From: Pleurostoma richardsiae
Lineage: Eukaryota > Ascomycota > Sordariomycetes > Calosphaeriales > Pleurostomataceae
Direction of reading: 5' to 3'
Length of the DNA: 64,000 nucleotides
Assembly (NCBI GenBank): GCA_030052745.1
Contig: JANBVO010000017.1
Location: forward strand, 124,001 to 188,000
Below the pieces are notes generated by a model, which had not been told where the DNA came from, did not search any database, and worked only from the letters and a program-made list of their open reading frames with translations. Every line of letters starts with the position of its first letter. Within the stretch, counting starts at the first letter, position 1. The position numbers and the translations under genes were made by a program. Below are positions 21,282-32,596 of this stretch, piece after piece.

Positions 21282-22487
21282 ATGGTAGACCAGCCCCCGA
21301 AAGCTTTCACAATCCGCGACATTCGCGATGCCGCAACCGCCAAGCTCGGCCCGCGCTGGGCCTCTTACATCAACGAAGGCGCCATGGACCTTATCACCGT
21401 GAATGCGAACGAAGCCGCCTACGACCGGTACCGCATCATGCCGCGGATCTTGCGCGATGTCGCAGAGGTCGACACATCCACCACCGTCTTCGGTGCGAAG
21501 GTCTCTCTGCCCTTTGGCTTCTCTCCGGCCGCCATGCACTGCATTGCGGACCCGGAGGGCGAGGTCGCAACGTCGCGAGCGGCGGCGAAGGCCGGCATCG
21601 CGATGGGTTTGTCACACTGGGCGACGCGTAGCCTGGAGGACGTGATCGCCGCCGGCAAGGAAGCCGGCACGGGCAATCCGTACGGGCTGCAGACGTCGAG
21701 CGCGAACCAGAGGAAATACACGGTGGAGCTTCTCAAGAGAGCCGAGAAAGTCGGCTATAAAGCACTCTTGATGACTGTTGATGCCCCGACGATCGGGAGG
21801 CGACTGAACGAGTATGACATGGTCCTATTCCCCTGTACTGATCAGGAGGCTGACTTCTCGATCCGCAGATACCGCAACGGCATTGACCTGCCTCCGGGTC
21901 TCAAGTTTCCTAACATCTCATACGACCCCAAAAACTTCAAGGACACAGTCCGCGACGCCAGCTCCTCGTTCGCCGATTTCCTGCCCTGGCTCTGCGAGGT
22001 TACGCCACCGAGTATGGAGATCTGGCTCAAGGGCATCTACACGCCCGAGGACGTGTTCCTAGCTGCCGCGCATCCGCGCGTCCGTGGCATCATCGTCTCA
22101 AACCACGGCGGCCGGCAGCTGGACGGGGCACCGGCCACGCTCGAGGCGTTGCCGGACTGCGCGGCCGCTGCGCGCAGCGTGAACGCGTCGCGGCCGGAAG
22201 GCAGTAAGTTGCTGGTGGGAATTGACGGGGGCATAAGACGTGGGAGCGACATCTTCAAGGCGCTGGCGCTTGGAGCGGACATGTGCTTTGCAGGGAGGAT
22301 ACCAATCTGGGGCCTGGCCTTCGATGGGCAAAGGGGAGTGCAGAAGGCGCTGGAGTTGCTAAAAGACGAATTCGAGATGTGCATGCGGCTGGCAGGGTGT
22401 AAGAGTGTCGCAGAGATTGGACCAGAGAGCTTGGCGATTGTGGAAGGAGGTGTACCAGGATTGATTAGGAGGTTGACGAAGCTATGA
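21282..22487 (+). CDS. FMN-dependent 2-hydroxy-acid oxidase/dehydrogenase
   Basis: Oxidises an L-2-hydroxy acid (lactate, glycolate, mandelate or longer chain) to the 2-oxo acid. Intronless, 401 aa, with the whole TIM-barrel domain. SNHGGRQLDGAPATLEALPD (about residues 272-291) contains the catalytic His and the substrate-binding Arg. LVGIDGGIRRGSDIFKALALGA is the phosphate/FMN-binding strand, and PFGFSPAAMHCIADPEGE is the N-terminal FMN site. The ATG at 21282 is the first in-frame Met. The C-terminus is LTKL; TKL is a weak match to PTS1, so peroxisomal targeting is possible but unproven. The gene is tail-to-tail with a Zn2Cys6 regulator. Confidence 0.92.
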   Translation: MVDQPPKAFTIRDIRDAATAKLGPRWASYINEGAMDLITVNANEAAYDRYRIMPRILRDVAEVDTSTTVFGAKVSLPFGFSPAAMHCIADPEGEVATSRAAAKAGIAMGLSHWATRSLEDVIAAGKEAGTGNPYGLQTSSANQRKYTVELLKRAEKVGYKALLMTVDAPTIGRRLNEYDMVLFPCTDQEADFSIRRYRNGIDLPPGLKFPNISYDPKNFKDTVRDASSSFADFLPWLCEVTPPSMEIWLKGIYTPEDVFLAAAHPRVRGIIVSNHGGRQLDGAPATLEALPDCAAAARSVNASRPEGSKLLVGIDGGIRRGSDIFKALALGADMCFAGRIPIWGLAFDGQRGVQKALELLKDEFEMCMRLAGCKSVAEIGPESLAIVEGGVPGLIRRLTKL

Positions 22488-22542
22488 GGAGGGTCACTAC
22501 AGCGGAGGCATTCCAAATCGGTTGATAAACGTGGTAAGTTGC

Positions 22543-24195
22543 TTAGAAGATATATGCCTCGCATGACAGCTCGATCTCCCGGCATCTCTCCTCGACGCCT
22601 TCCCCTCCTTTCTCCCGTTCAGCCCATACCCTTTCTGCCACCTCCATCAGACGAACTCTAGCAGGGTTGGGATATACTTTCCTCCATGCTAGGTGCTTCG
22701 CTTTCACCCATTCCTGGTCGTCTCGTGCCACTGCTTCCCGTGCAGCTGTGTAGAATGGAAGACCTAAAGCTGAGTCAATCCCCGACTGAACCAAGTGTGT
22801 TCCAGACCCTCCGCCTGTGGAGGTGATAGGTATCATGTCCATTAGGGAGAAGATTGTAGACATGGCATGTTGAACCCTGGGTGAGGATGAAGCTTCTAGG
22901 AAGACCCGTCGAAAGAGCAATAGCAGGGTGGCGTGCGTGAAGGCGCGAGAAATGCATTTGATATGGTCGATAGCGCCAATGGGTTCCTCTTTAAACCCTT
23001 TAAGGTCGAACATACGCATCTCCGTCTCGAGCGCAATGGCATCGTTGTATATTTGCTTTTTCTCTCGTGATGAAGCTCCGACATCAGCAGCGAGGTGCAT
23101 GACGCGAAGCAGAAACGTGAAAACAAGGTGAGGGCATCCTGTCATCTCGCGGAAGGACGGCTGACTTTCGTCCAAGGTATTGTCCTTGCTGGGTTGAGCG
23201 AACCAGTGATCCAGACGTATGCGGGGCCGGCGTCGGTGGTAGGTACTTATTCCCAAGTCAACTATTGCGAAGCGTTGAACCAGGGATCTCGGAACGAAGC
23301 AGTCTATAGTCTTTGGTGTGGTCAAATACTTGAGCTCGTTTAGAATGTAGAAGGCTACATCCAGGTGATTTTCTGCTGATGATGCCGCACCGCCACTAAA
23401 AGCAATGACTGCGGGTTGCAAGAGAATAGCAGCCAGGAGGGCATCGTCGGCCGTGATATTGACATCAGCGGACCCTGCTGAGTCCAGAGCAGAAGATAAC
23501 CCTGATGACGGTCTCCACTCGGCAAGACCAAGGCGCAGTGACCGTATAGCTCGGGCGTGTTGTTCGATAGCCAGTTGTATAGGGGAGTACCCCGAGATAT
23601 ACATGTGTTCGGCAGCACACGAGATGATGGTGTGCAAGAGAACCGGGAAACTGAGAGCCAAGACTGACAATCTGCGATAAGGATTGTGTAGGCCATCTTG
23701 GGCCTGGAGCTCGCCAGCAAGCCGATCGACATCTGTGGCCGACTTAGCCAGACACTCAACGTATCAATTATACCGTGACTTACAGTACGTGTACGCTGTG
23801 ATCTGCTCCGGTTTTTCAAACATGGGCGATACTGTATGTCTGAGATAGGGATAACTCGCCGCTGGAGACGAGGCTCGAGCGAGGAAGGGATCAGGCGAGG
23901 ACAAGTCGGGGGTTTCACCGTCCGCGGGGGGTGTAGTAGGTGGAAATTCCCATGCGGCGGGTGTTGTGCGCTCAAGTCTGCATGCTGGAACTAAAGGTGC
24001 GGTCGGCCGCCTTTGGCTCGCTGAGGCGACAGTTGTTACGCTGCTCCATCTTATGCGGGTCACATATTCGCATGTGAGTCCTCTCATTTGGCAGCGACGG
24101 CATGTTGGTGATGCCTCATCGCACTTGTGATGGCCCGTCCGGCATTGCTTGCAACCCCGGCGCGATCTCTTCTCCCCTCGCGTCGATAAGGACAT
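22543..24195 (-). CDS. Zn2Cys6 transcription factor
   Basis: Two exons (24195-23784, 23732-22543), 533 aa. The N-terminal cluster is RGCKQCRTGHHKCDEASPTC followed by RRCQMRGLTC, i.e. C-x2-C-x6-C-x6-C-x2-C-x6-C. A Pro-rich linker follows, then a fungal-specific TF domain starting YRRLSVLALSFPVLLHTI and typical of regulators of the C6/STB5-UPC2-like shape. The intron uses GTAAGT..CACAG and joins ITAYTY to VDRLAGEL. Only 55 bp separate its stop from the stop of the FMN oxidase, so antisense overlap of UTRs is likely. The target genes are unknown; the flanking oxidase and the KPR/OAT pair are the nearest candidates. Confidence 0.88.
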
Positions 24196-24554
24196 GAGCG
24201 TCGTTGGAACTGGCCGGAGATGATTTATCTTATGAGACTCTCGCTCAGCTTCGCCCCTGGAGGTCAAGCGAAGCGCCAGACGTCAATATTCTTGACGGAG
24301 TCATTATCATTGAAGAAGGACTATCCTTGGGCTTGATCCTGAGGGGAAGAGCCGCCAGCCATCCCGAGTTCGGCGCAATCTCCCGAAGCCTATCTTATCA
24401 CACGGCGGGCTATGGCCTATCTCAACATCACCCGCTGCGGGAGATAACAAATCGCCTAAGAGATCTACGACCTACTGTGTACAGAATACGTTCTGAATCT
24501 CTATCCCTCTCTCCAACCCCTCTATTTACGTGGGGATATTGCTTCGCAAGGTTC
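24196..24554. other. Short intergenic, no gene seen
   Basis: 359 bp containing the promoter of the Zn2Cys6 gene and the 3' end of the reductase gene. No motif stands out. Confidence 0.4.
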
Positions 24555-25758
24555 CTATGAAGCAGCTTTGAATTTTGCCAGCATCTCCCCTGCCCCATAA
24601 TCCTTCATAGGGGGCAGCTCTATCATGCCCTTTCTCATCTTAGTCTTAGTCTGCAATGTCTTAAGGAGTGAGTAGACAAAGGTAAGGGTTGGTGCAGGAA
24701 CCCCTAGTCGCTGTGCCTCCCGCACAGGTTCGCCCACAATAATCTCCATTTCCATGAAGTTGCCCTATGATTTCATACTGTCAGCTTTTGGGAGTTAATA
24801 GAAGAGCGTGAAAATGACAATCCCCCCCCCTCTCCTTACCTTTTCGATATCCTGCTGCATACTCGGTCGAAAATAGGCATCAATTGCATCTCCGTTCAGA
24901 GATGCGTCCTCCTGGTCCGGCGCTAGTCGCACTCCTGCAGCGCGTGCGATACTTTTGATCTCCATCATCACTGGAAGCACGAGCTCTGTGACCGGCGAAC
25001 CTGCAAGTCTGAGCCTCGATGTATCCATGCCCGTAATAGCACAGAGAGAGTTCCACGAAGCGTTGTAGACGAGCTTTCGCCACCTCATGAAGGCCACATC
25101 CTCGTAGTACTCTCCTGTCGCCTTCCCGCTCGCGTTGTATAGGTCTGCAAAGTGTTTGGCTGCTGCGAGCTCCTTTGCCACCTCTAGGTTGGGGTTTCTA
25201 AACGCCCCGATAATGAGGATGTCGTGATCCTGGTGGAAAATCTGGCCGGGACTGAGCTCCGCCGAACTCATTCGGGAAATTCCAGATATTATGATATTAG
25301 AAGGGAAGGCCGCGATGAGTGGCTTCTCGATATTAAGTCCATTCTGAACAAGAACAATGGATGTGTGCCCTGGTGTCACTGCGGGTGCAATGATCTCGGC
25401 AACCGTCGGAGGAATATCCGGGATGTTCTTCGTGCACACTACGATGAAGTCAAACGGTGCCAACGACTCTTTTTCGACATCTGGAATATCTCTGGAGACT
25501 GACAGAAGTGTTAGCTAGTGTAGTACTGAGGCAACATTCAAGTAGTGGCAAAGCCTTACTGTATGTCGGCTTCCACGATGGGATGTCGCCATGGTCACAG
25601 GACCAGATCCTAAGACCCTTCTCACTGACGACGTCGTAGTTTGATCTCAACACCCCGGTTACTGTTGCTAGGCCACCAGCTTCCAGGTTGTATGCGGTAA
25701 TGGTTCCAATCCCACCAAAACCGACAAGAAGAATATTGGCCTTTGCCACTGAACCCAT
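24555..25758 (-). CDS. Ketopantoate reductase-like (ApbA/PanE) oxidoreductase
   Basis: NADPH-dependent reductase fold. Three exons (25758-25560, 25489-24840, 24764-24555), 352 aa. The Rossmann motif ILLVGFGGIGTITAYNLE lies at residues ~9-26. VVCTKNIPD and LVQNGLNIEKPL are the middle ApbA motifs. The C-terminal ApbA_C domain carries RWRKLVYNASWNSLCAITG (conserved Lys and Asn) and the last exon has NFMEMEIIVGEPVREAQRLG. Fungi have several paralogues, and the pantothenate enzyme cannot be told from secondary-metabolism paralogues by eye. A run of ten C (near 24821-24830) sits inside the second intron. The gene is divergent from the aminotransferase gene, suggesting co-regulation. Confidence 0.87.
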
Positions 25759-26453
25759 CTTGTCCAGAATCTCAATGCTTTTGACGTTGCTTCTAAGGTC
25801 TTATTGGAATTGTCGCACATTGCCTACGGAAGCGTACTATATCATGAAAGTCGGCTTTTCAGTGACGAACTGCAAGCCGATCGCCGGCGAGGATTGCCGT
25901 CGGGGAAGTGCTCCCCAATCACCAGGGACACGACGCTAATCTCCGGAGTATAGAGCGGGGTTGCATGTACCCAAGTGGCTCAAAGTTGGGCTCTGCGACT
26001 CGGACTACCTTGATGGGGATAGTACACTTGGAGGATGCATCAAAGGATCCATAGATAAGAATCGCTGATCAAAAGATGCCAAGCTCGGCACCCTTAGACC
26101 CATGTTTAAACTCTCGGGACAGTCCGACTGCAGAGAGCATACTGTGTGCGTGGGCTGCTGCGACTCTGGTTACCGCTTTGAGTAAGAAGAGGCTATCTTG
26201 ACTGGGAACTGTCTAAACGAATGGCGGCGCATGGGGGAGAACACGAAGTCTTCCGAAGATCTTGTTGGCCTTGTGCACTCCTGTTTCCGTACGGATAATG
26301 GTTCAGGAGTCGGAAAAGTGCCGATCCTTTTGCTCTCCTCTGTGCATGCTGCTTATAACTGTGTGCTTTCTTGTCAAACCACTTGCCATTCGCGGATAAC
26401 GGCAACATACGCAACGGAACAATTTGGGATCCCGCGCTGGTCTAATAGTAATC
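25759..26453. promoter_or_regulatory. Divergent promoter of reductase and aminotransferase genes
   Basis: 695 bp with no coding support, shared by two divergent metabolic genes. A CGG-N9-CCG word (CGGCGAGGATTGCCG, 25885-25899) is a possible zinc-cluster site. Otherwise unremarkable. Confidence 0.35.
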
Positions 26454-27937
26454 ATGTCTACCATTACTCTATCTTCGAGGATTGTTGAGCCATCCACGCT
26501 CAAGAGTGCCATCTCCGCTTCATCAAGGGAAGTGCACGAGGCGGACGACCCCTCGAGCGAGCAACGGCAACTCATCACAGCGGACTACTTGCACTATGAC
26601 GCTCTTTACAGCGTTAAGGGTATGCCCTCTCACCCGGTCGTTATGGCCCGTGGGGAGGGTGCGTTTCTCTGGGACCTTGAGGGCAAGCGCTACATCGACT
26701 TCAACGCTGGCTTCTCTGCATGCAATCAGGGCCACTGCCACCCCAAAATTGTTGCGGCTATGATGAGACAGTGTCAGCAGCTTACAATGCCCTCACGCAG
26801 CGTCCATGTCTCGCAGTACGCGATGTTCTGCAGGAAGATCTGCGAGTTGACCGGTTTTGACAAGGTCGCAGCCATGAATGGCGGCGCTGAGGCGGTGGAT
26901 ATGGCCATCAAAATCGCAAGAGCGTGGGGGTACAGGTGCAAGGGGATCGAGGCAGATAAGGCAATCGTGCTGACGGCGAGCAATAATTACCATGGAAGGA
27001 CGCTGAGTATCCTATCTGCGTCGACGGACGAAAGTTATAGGAAGAGTATGTGTCGAGCGGCTACCGTGAGTGTCATGTTGCTAATGTGTATTGCAGATTG
27101 CGGCCCCTGGATGCCCGGAGTCGGAGCATTTTGCGCGGGCGAAGAAGTTCGCTTCGGGGTGATAGAAGATCTAGAGCGAGCGTTCCAGAAATGCGGCCAC
27201 CAGATAGCCGCCTATCTTATTGAGCCGGTCCAGGGCCACGCTGGATGTCTCCCAGCTACCGATGAGTATCTCATCCGCGTGAGGGAATTATGTACACAGT
27301 ACAAAGTTCTCTTAATAGCCGATGAGATTCAAGCTGGGCTTGGCAGAACAGGAAAACTCTTTTCTTTCCAGCATTCAGGTATGAAGCCTGATATGGTGGT
27401 CATTGGAAAGTCGCTTTCGGGGGGGCTCTATCCCATCTCAGCAGTTCTGGGTACGAATGAGGCGATGACCAGCGTTGACCCTGGACAGTAAGCCATATGC
27501 TGTCTTTCTTACCGTCGTTCAAGGAAAAAGTAACAAAGCTTTTTAGGTACGGGTCGACCTTCTCCGGAAACCCTTTGGCGAGTGCTGTCGCCATCGCAGC
27601 CCTCGACGTGATTATCGATGAATCACTGCCCGCCCGGGCGAAGACGTTGGGGGACAAGTTTGAAACACGCTTACGTGCCATAAAGTCGCCGTACTTCGAC
27701 ACGGTCACCGGAAAAGGTCTCTTCAGGAGTATCTATATCCACGAGACACAACCTCAGGGCCGCGTAACAGGCCAACGGCTAGCGGCACTATGCTTGAAAA
27801 GGGGCTTGGTGACAAACGCAGCGGGAAGAAGGCTTCGAGTGTGTCCCGCTCTAGTCATCAATGAGGATGTCATGTTGGAGGGCGTGGATATATTGGAGAA
27901 AGCCTTGAACGACTTGCCGGCTATGGAGGAAATTTAG
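26454..27937 (+). CDS. Class III aminotransferase, ornithine aminotransferase-like
   Basis: PLP-dependent transfer of the delta-amino group of ornithine (or a related omega-amine) to 2-oxoglutarate. Three exons (26454-27045, 27097-27487, 27547-27937), 457 aa. ITADYLHYDALYSVKGMPSH is the ornithine-aminotransferase start motif. NGGAEAVDMAIKIAR binds the cofactor phosphate, LIADEIQAGLGRTGK contains the ring-contacting Asp, and GKSLSGGLYPISAVLG holds the Schiff-base Lys (about residue 302). Intron 1 is 51 bp, a multiple of three, and has no stop, so it can be missed. Its removal rebuilds YRKNCGPWMPGVG. Intron 2 ends CTTTTTAG. A second, non-housekeeping copy tied to the neighbouring genes is likely but cannot be shown from this window. 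Confidence 0.9.
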
Positions 27938-28611
27938 TGAAGATGGTCCGAATGGGATGCATTTCTGGTCATCATATTCCTCTCGAATAAAGTTAGGCAT
28001 CGGATTCCCAAATCAAAACAATCTCACCTTGGTGCAGCGGTTGTTGGAGCGGTGCTACAAGCCAACCAAGCCGTAGCAGTATCGACTTGCAGCGTTGTCA
28101 ACCATTCCTTCCCCCTCCTTTCCTTTTTTTCTCTTTTTTGTCTCTTGTTTTTTCTCTCCCCTATCCTGTTATCGTCCTCAAGTCACGGTTAATTATGAAA
28201 AATTTCGTCTTTCTTCTCTCTGTTACGACTCTACTTATCTTCTTTCCTTTTTCTGCCATATCAATGGGGTGACGATGTTGACACCTACACTGCTGAGTCG
28301 CTCCGCCACTTCTGCCAGCCGAAATCAGCGAAGCATGCAAGCGGATGTCATATCTGAGCCGGGTTCCCCTGCTTATCTTTACGGGGGGACGCGAGAGGTT
28401 GCTCGCCTTATCTTGGCCTTCATTGGCGGATGGCTCTAACTTCAAAAGCGGTATAAGAGACCGGCATCTTGGGGTAGTGCATCCGCTAGCGTTCCCGTGC
28501 TCTGGATGGCTCGTTAAAGATCTGTCAGATCCAGAGGGGTTAGGTACGGCAACATGTCCGCGCCGCTTTCTTATCTTTGCTTTGCCTTATGTCGATGATG
28601 TCGCCTACCAC
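27938..28611. other. Intergenic with a strong polypyrimidine tract
   Basis: 674 bp. A C/T-rich tract runs about 28105-28165 (TCCTTTCCTTTTTTTCTC and similar), typical of fungal core promoters upstream of transcription starts. No gene is supported. Confidence 0.4.
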
Positions 28612-31051
28612 ATGATGCCCATCATGGACGATGCACGTCAAACCAAACGAGCGCGTCAGGCCTGTGAGCCATGCCGGTGCGGGATGCCTGCTGCACTGTT
28701 TTGTTGGCCAGTTCGGCCCTCTAACTGCCGCGCAGCAGGAAAAAATCGAAATGCCCGGGAGAAAGGCCTACATGCTCCTTTTGCGAGCGACTAGGGCAAC
28801 AATGTGTCTATAACTCTGGAGATGCCGACTCCCATCAGGCCAGGCACAACAGAAAGATAGTGCGCTTCGTCAAGACCCATTTACAGGGCACCCTGCGAAC
28901 TAGCTAACACGAGATAGGAATACAGAATCGAGCATCTGGAAGGGAAGATGGACCAGCTGATCGAGCAGCTTGGGTAAAACATGAGACAAAGCGTTGACTT
29001 CTGTTCACAAGGAGCTTACGACGTTCTTGCAGGCCGATTGTAACGGCTGTGCGTCAGGCTGCACCAGCACCTCGGTCGCCCACCCCTGGTCCACCAGCTG
29101 TGGAAGACGGCGCCTGGCATTCACAAGTACCTAGGACGCCGCCAAGCCTCTCGTCAGTTGCTCTTTGTATGCATCTCCTATTGTGCTGCGCGCTCACTAT
29201 ATTCAGTAGCTATCCGGCGCCAGGCGTGAGCCTTACGGAGGCTGGCAAGCTGTATCTGGAATGGTGCCACAACCAACCCATCGCGCTGTTTGGGATAGAT
29301 GGGTTTATCGAGTCACTAGCAACGCGAGATTCCGACCTTCGCCTGGCAATACAGGCCATAAGCTTAAGGTTTCCTCCCGGGGCTCTAACAATCCAAAGGC
29401 AGGAGGAGATATCTGCCATGGCGCGAGCATCGAGACGTATGGTCATGGCCCGTATTACTGAGGGCCAGATCGGACTTTCTACGCTGCAGACACTGTGTTT
29501 ATTGAGTATAGTCGACTTCGCGGGTAAGCGGACCGAATCGCTGAATTGAGGTCCCATGGCTGACCACACGTCAACTAGACGGCAAACCGGTGCAGGCTGG
29601 GCTGAACGTCGCTATGGCGAGTCATGTAGTGCAGAGCTTCCTGCCGGACGGAAGCCTGGGAGATGCCAAGGAATACAACGATTGCCTCCAGAGTATCACG
29701 ATGCTGCAACGCCTCCAGGGATGTGTCTCGTCAACATGCAACATGAGCGGCGGAATCTCCTCCCAGCTGGATGGTGAGTATCTCCCTCCGAATTGACCTG
29801 ACGGTCCCTGCAGTGTTGCCTGTCCTCAAAGCAACTCACTGACTAGCACACAGATGGACTCACGGAACCGGGTATAATCCATTACGCAGCGCAACTCACC
29901 GAAGTGTGGCAGATGGCCCGACAGTATGCTGCCTGCCGCGTCACACCGGACGCACCACCGCCCTGGAGTTCCAAGTCGGATTACACCAGTGTCATGCAGC
30001 GCCATATGGAGATAGACTGCAGCGTCCCTTTAAAGTACCGCTTCTACTCCAAGAAGTTTGGGGACTACGATCACGACACGCTCCAGCGCCGACGGGACTA
30101 CTGGGGTCCGTGGCTCTTCATCCAGATTGTCTACGCCGCCGTCCCTTGTCTGCTGAACCACCCGTTCCTCTTGTCTATGCGCCTCCGGAACTGCCGTCTC
30201 CCAATGCCTCAGTCATTTATTCAGCAGTCATTTGAGCACATCACGCGGCACGCAGGCTGGATAGTCTACTTCCTGGACTTGTTGGAGAAGAAATTCTTCC
30301 AGGCGTCCGACGCAACTCTAGCTCATTGCGTCGCTGTCGTCGCGACTATCCATCTCCAGCACAGCTTCGTCAGAGACCGATCCCTTCGCGATAAGGCTCA
30401 GGATGGATTTGAGAAATGCATGAAGTTTCTGCGCCGCATGGGAGCCATCTGGGCAAACGTTGCTATTATTGTAAGTGTGTCTTATCACCGTCCAAAGCAC
30501 AACCAACGACCTACGGTTCTAAGTGGCAAACCCGAGGACAGGCTGAAAACCTCACCAAGCTACAAGAGAGCGTGGTCGTGGTCCCCTCTCCAGCTCCCAG
30601 CGGCCCATCACACGAGCCCCTCCCACAGTCATTTTCTATCGATGCACAGCTGCTTTGGGACATATTGATATACGAGCGCGCGGGTAGACCTGGGGCGTCT
30701 GCAGATCAATCCATCTTTCACGACCCCGAGACCTCCACGACGCCCCTGCGGGAGAGTCGCATGGGCAACTGTCCGGCCGAATTCGATCTTGTCGGGTCCG
30801 CCGGGATATCTGGGCACAAAGCTGCCCTGAAAGAGATCCCGGCGTATGCCCCAGCTGAAGACGACGGCGTCAGGACCGGTGCACCGGCTCGTCTATCGGA
30901 TCCTGAGCCTGAGTTGCCATCTACAGCGAGGGTAGCAGACGGCTGGCATTTCGAGGGAATTGGCGGTGTGAGCGAACAGGACAGCCTTTTCTTGCAGCCT
31001 GACGATTTTGGGCGGGCGATCGAGGGTTGGCTGAACTCCGACATTGTGTAA
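28612..31051 (+). CDS. Zn2Cys6 transcription factor (8 exons), likely cluster regulator
   Basis: Eight exons (28612-28676, 28739-28859, 28918-28973, 29033-29166, 29224-29523, 29579-29773, 29854-30470, 30524-31051) give 671 aa, and every junction keeps phase. The zinc cluster is split by intron 1: RQACEPCR then RKKSKCPGERPTCSFCERLG. A short coiled linker follows (YRIEHLEGKMDQLIEQLG). The fungal TF domain includes LTEAGKLYLEWCHNQPIALF, LQTLCLLSIVDFADGKPVQA and DYWGPWLFIQIVYAAVPCLL. The last exon is a disordered acidic/Pro tail. Intron 4 (29167-29223) is 57 bp with no stop. It converges on the Rieske gene with only 47 bp between stop codons and probably regulates the 31-39.5 kb oxidative genes. 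Confidence 0.85.
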
Positions 31052-31098
31052 ATCAAACATTCTATGTACTTTCATCAAGTCAATTACAGGATACTGAA

Positions 31099-32596
31099 CT
31101 ACCAATCTAGTTGCGCGACGGCGCGGCCATCAGCGCAGTCCAGCTTGTTGCAGAAGTCGACTTCCTCCTTGTTTTTGTCTGTGATGCTATGCTTCGGCGT
31201 AGCTGGCCAGATATCGTACCCGGCTGCTTCCTCCTCTTTGCGATGCGTCATGACAAGGTCACGCGTGAGCTTTTGGAAGTATAAGGGCCCCTAAAGAAAG
31301 AATCGTCAAGTTCCGACTGCAGCATGGATAGGTTGAGCGGTCCGTACCTTTTCGACACGTGGATGCAGTTCACCGTTTGTGAAGATACCGGCGTTGAGAT
31401 TCTTCTGCGCAGCATTGCAGAGGTCTTTGTCCTCCCTTAGCACCTGCTTAAAGAATTCGCTAATGCTGGTGAATTGCTCATCCGAGGCGTCTTTGTGGCG
31501 GTAGACCTCGTACTCCATACTACTTTGGCTAGCTGATATCGGTACGCATCTCATTATATACATAAAGTGTGGCCTATTGGCGCGTTCCCTGTTATCGCAG
31601 GCTCCTGGACGCTTCGGAGTACCATACTTACGAAATAGTTATGGAGGCATTGGGATAGTAAAAGGTGCTGTATATCCCGAACCCTTCACGACCAGGCCGA
31701 TCCACGTTGAAGTGCTGTACATGGGCGCCGGCAGTTTCGACCCAGTACTTCGAGAGATCTGAGACTGCATTAACCGCGGGATGCCCCGTTGGACAGTGAT
31801 AGCACTAGATGCTGGATTAGAACGCCTCCCGCTCAGGAAGAGAACCCACAGATTTCGCACCTCATTATAGTTGTCTGCCAGTGTCTTCCAATTGTAGTCA
31901 CCAATCATCTCCCACTGGTGATCGAAGTGATATTGCTCCATGTCAAACTTTCTTAGACGTGGCTGAAGATCTACCGTAGCGAAGTCTTCGTCCCATGATA
32001 CTTGGGGCGTGGCATTCGAGTCCAAGTTAACCCAGATAAACCCGAGCTGGTCTATGTGGATATGTACTTTGAACAGCCCATTCGCAGACTTGTCGAAGGA
32101 TTCGAGCTCCTGGTACTTGGGCGCTTTCGCCAGCTTTCCATCAAACCCGTAAGACCAACCTGAGCACCATATTCAGAATTAGTACAAAGGAGGATGAATC
32201 ACGTGGTAAGAGTTCTCAGTGATCGGACAAGAGCGAGACATAGGTTGAGGGCGTACCGTGATATTTGCAAGCGAGTGTCATGACCTTGCCAGAATCCTCT
32301 TCCACCAGTGGATAGGCTCTATGGCGACACACGTTGTGGTGAGCTCTGACCTCTCCTTGACGGTCCCTCACCAGGAAGAAAGTGAACCCGGCCTCTGTTA
32401 TACGGCAGTACTGGCCAGGCTCGGCGAACCTTGCCTTGTGAGACACGACAAGCCATTTCTTCGAAAATATTGCTCTCCTCTCAAGCTCATACATGGCGCC
32501 CGAGCGATACCAGGACGCCGGAAGCGCACGCACAGTCGTGTTTGCGCTGGCTTCCTTCTCGGAGGATGATTTTCCAAAACGAAACCAGTTGCTCAT
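31099..32596 (-). CDS. Rieske non-heme iron oxygenase, choline monooxygenase-like
   Basis: An iron oxygenase using a Rieske [2Fe-2S] centre and a mononuclear iron. Five exons (32596-32257, 32159-31861, 31804-31632, 31573-31348, 31290-31099), 409 aa. The Rieske ligands are CRHRAYPLVEEDSGKVMTLACKYHG (shown here as CRH near residue 89 and CKYH near 109). The mononuclear site is DNYNECYHCPTGH (about residues 209-221), rebuilt across intron 2. The pattern is that of plant/fungal choline monooxygenase and related carnitine or betaine oxygenases rather than aromatic dioxygenases. A reductase partner is not encoded nearby. It shares a 497-bp divergent promoter with the FAD oxidase gene. Likely substrates are quaternary or N-methylated amines, by family inference. 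Confidence 0.9.

Noticed and set aside
28345-28611. Upstream start for the 8-exon regulator
   Set aside because: The frame is open upstream but has no conserved sequence; zinc-cluster regulators usually start close to the cluster, so 28612 was kept.
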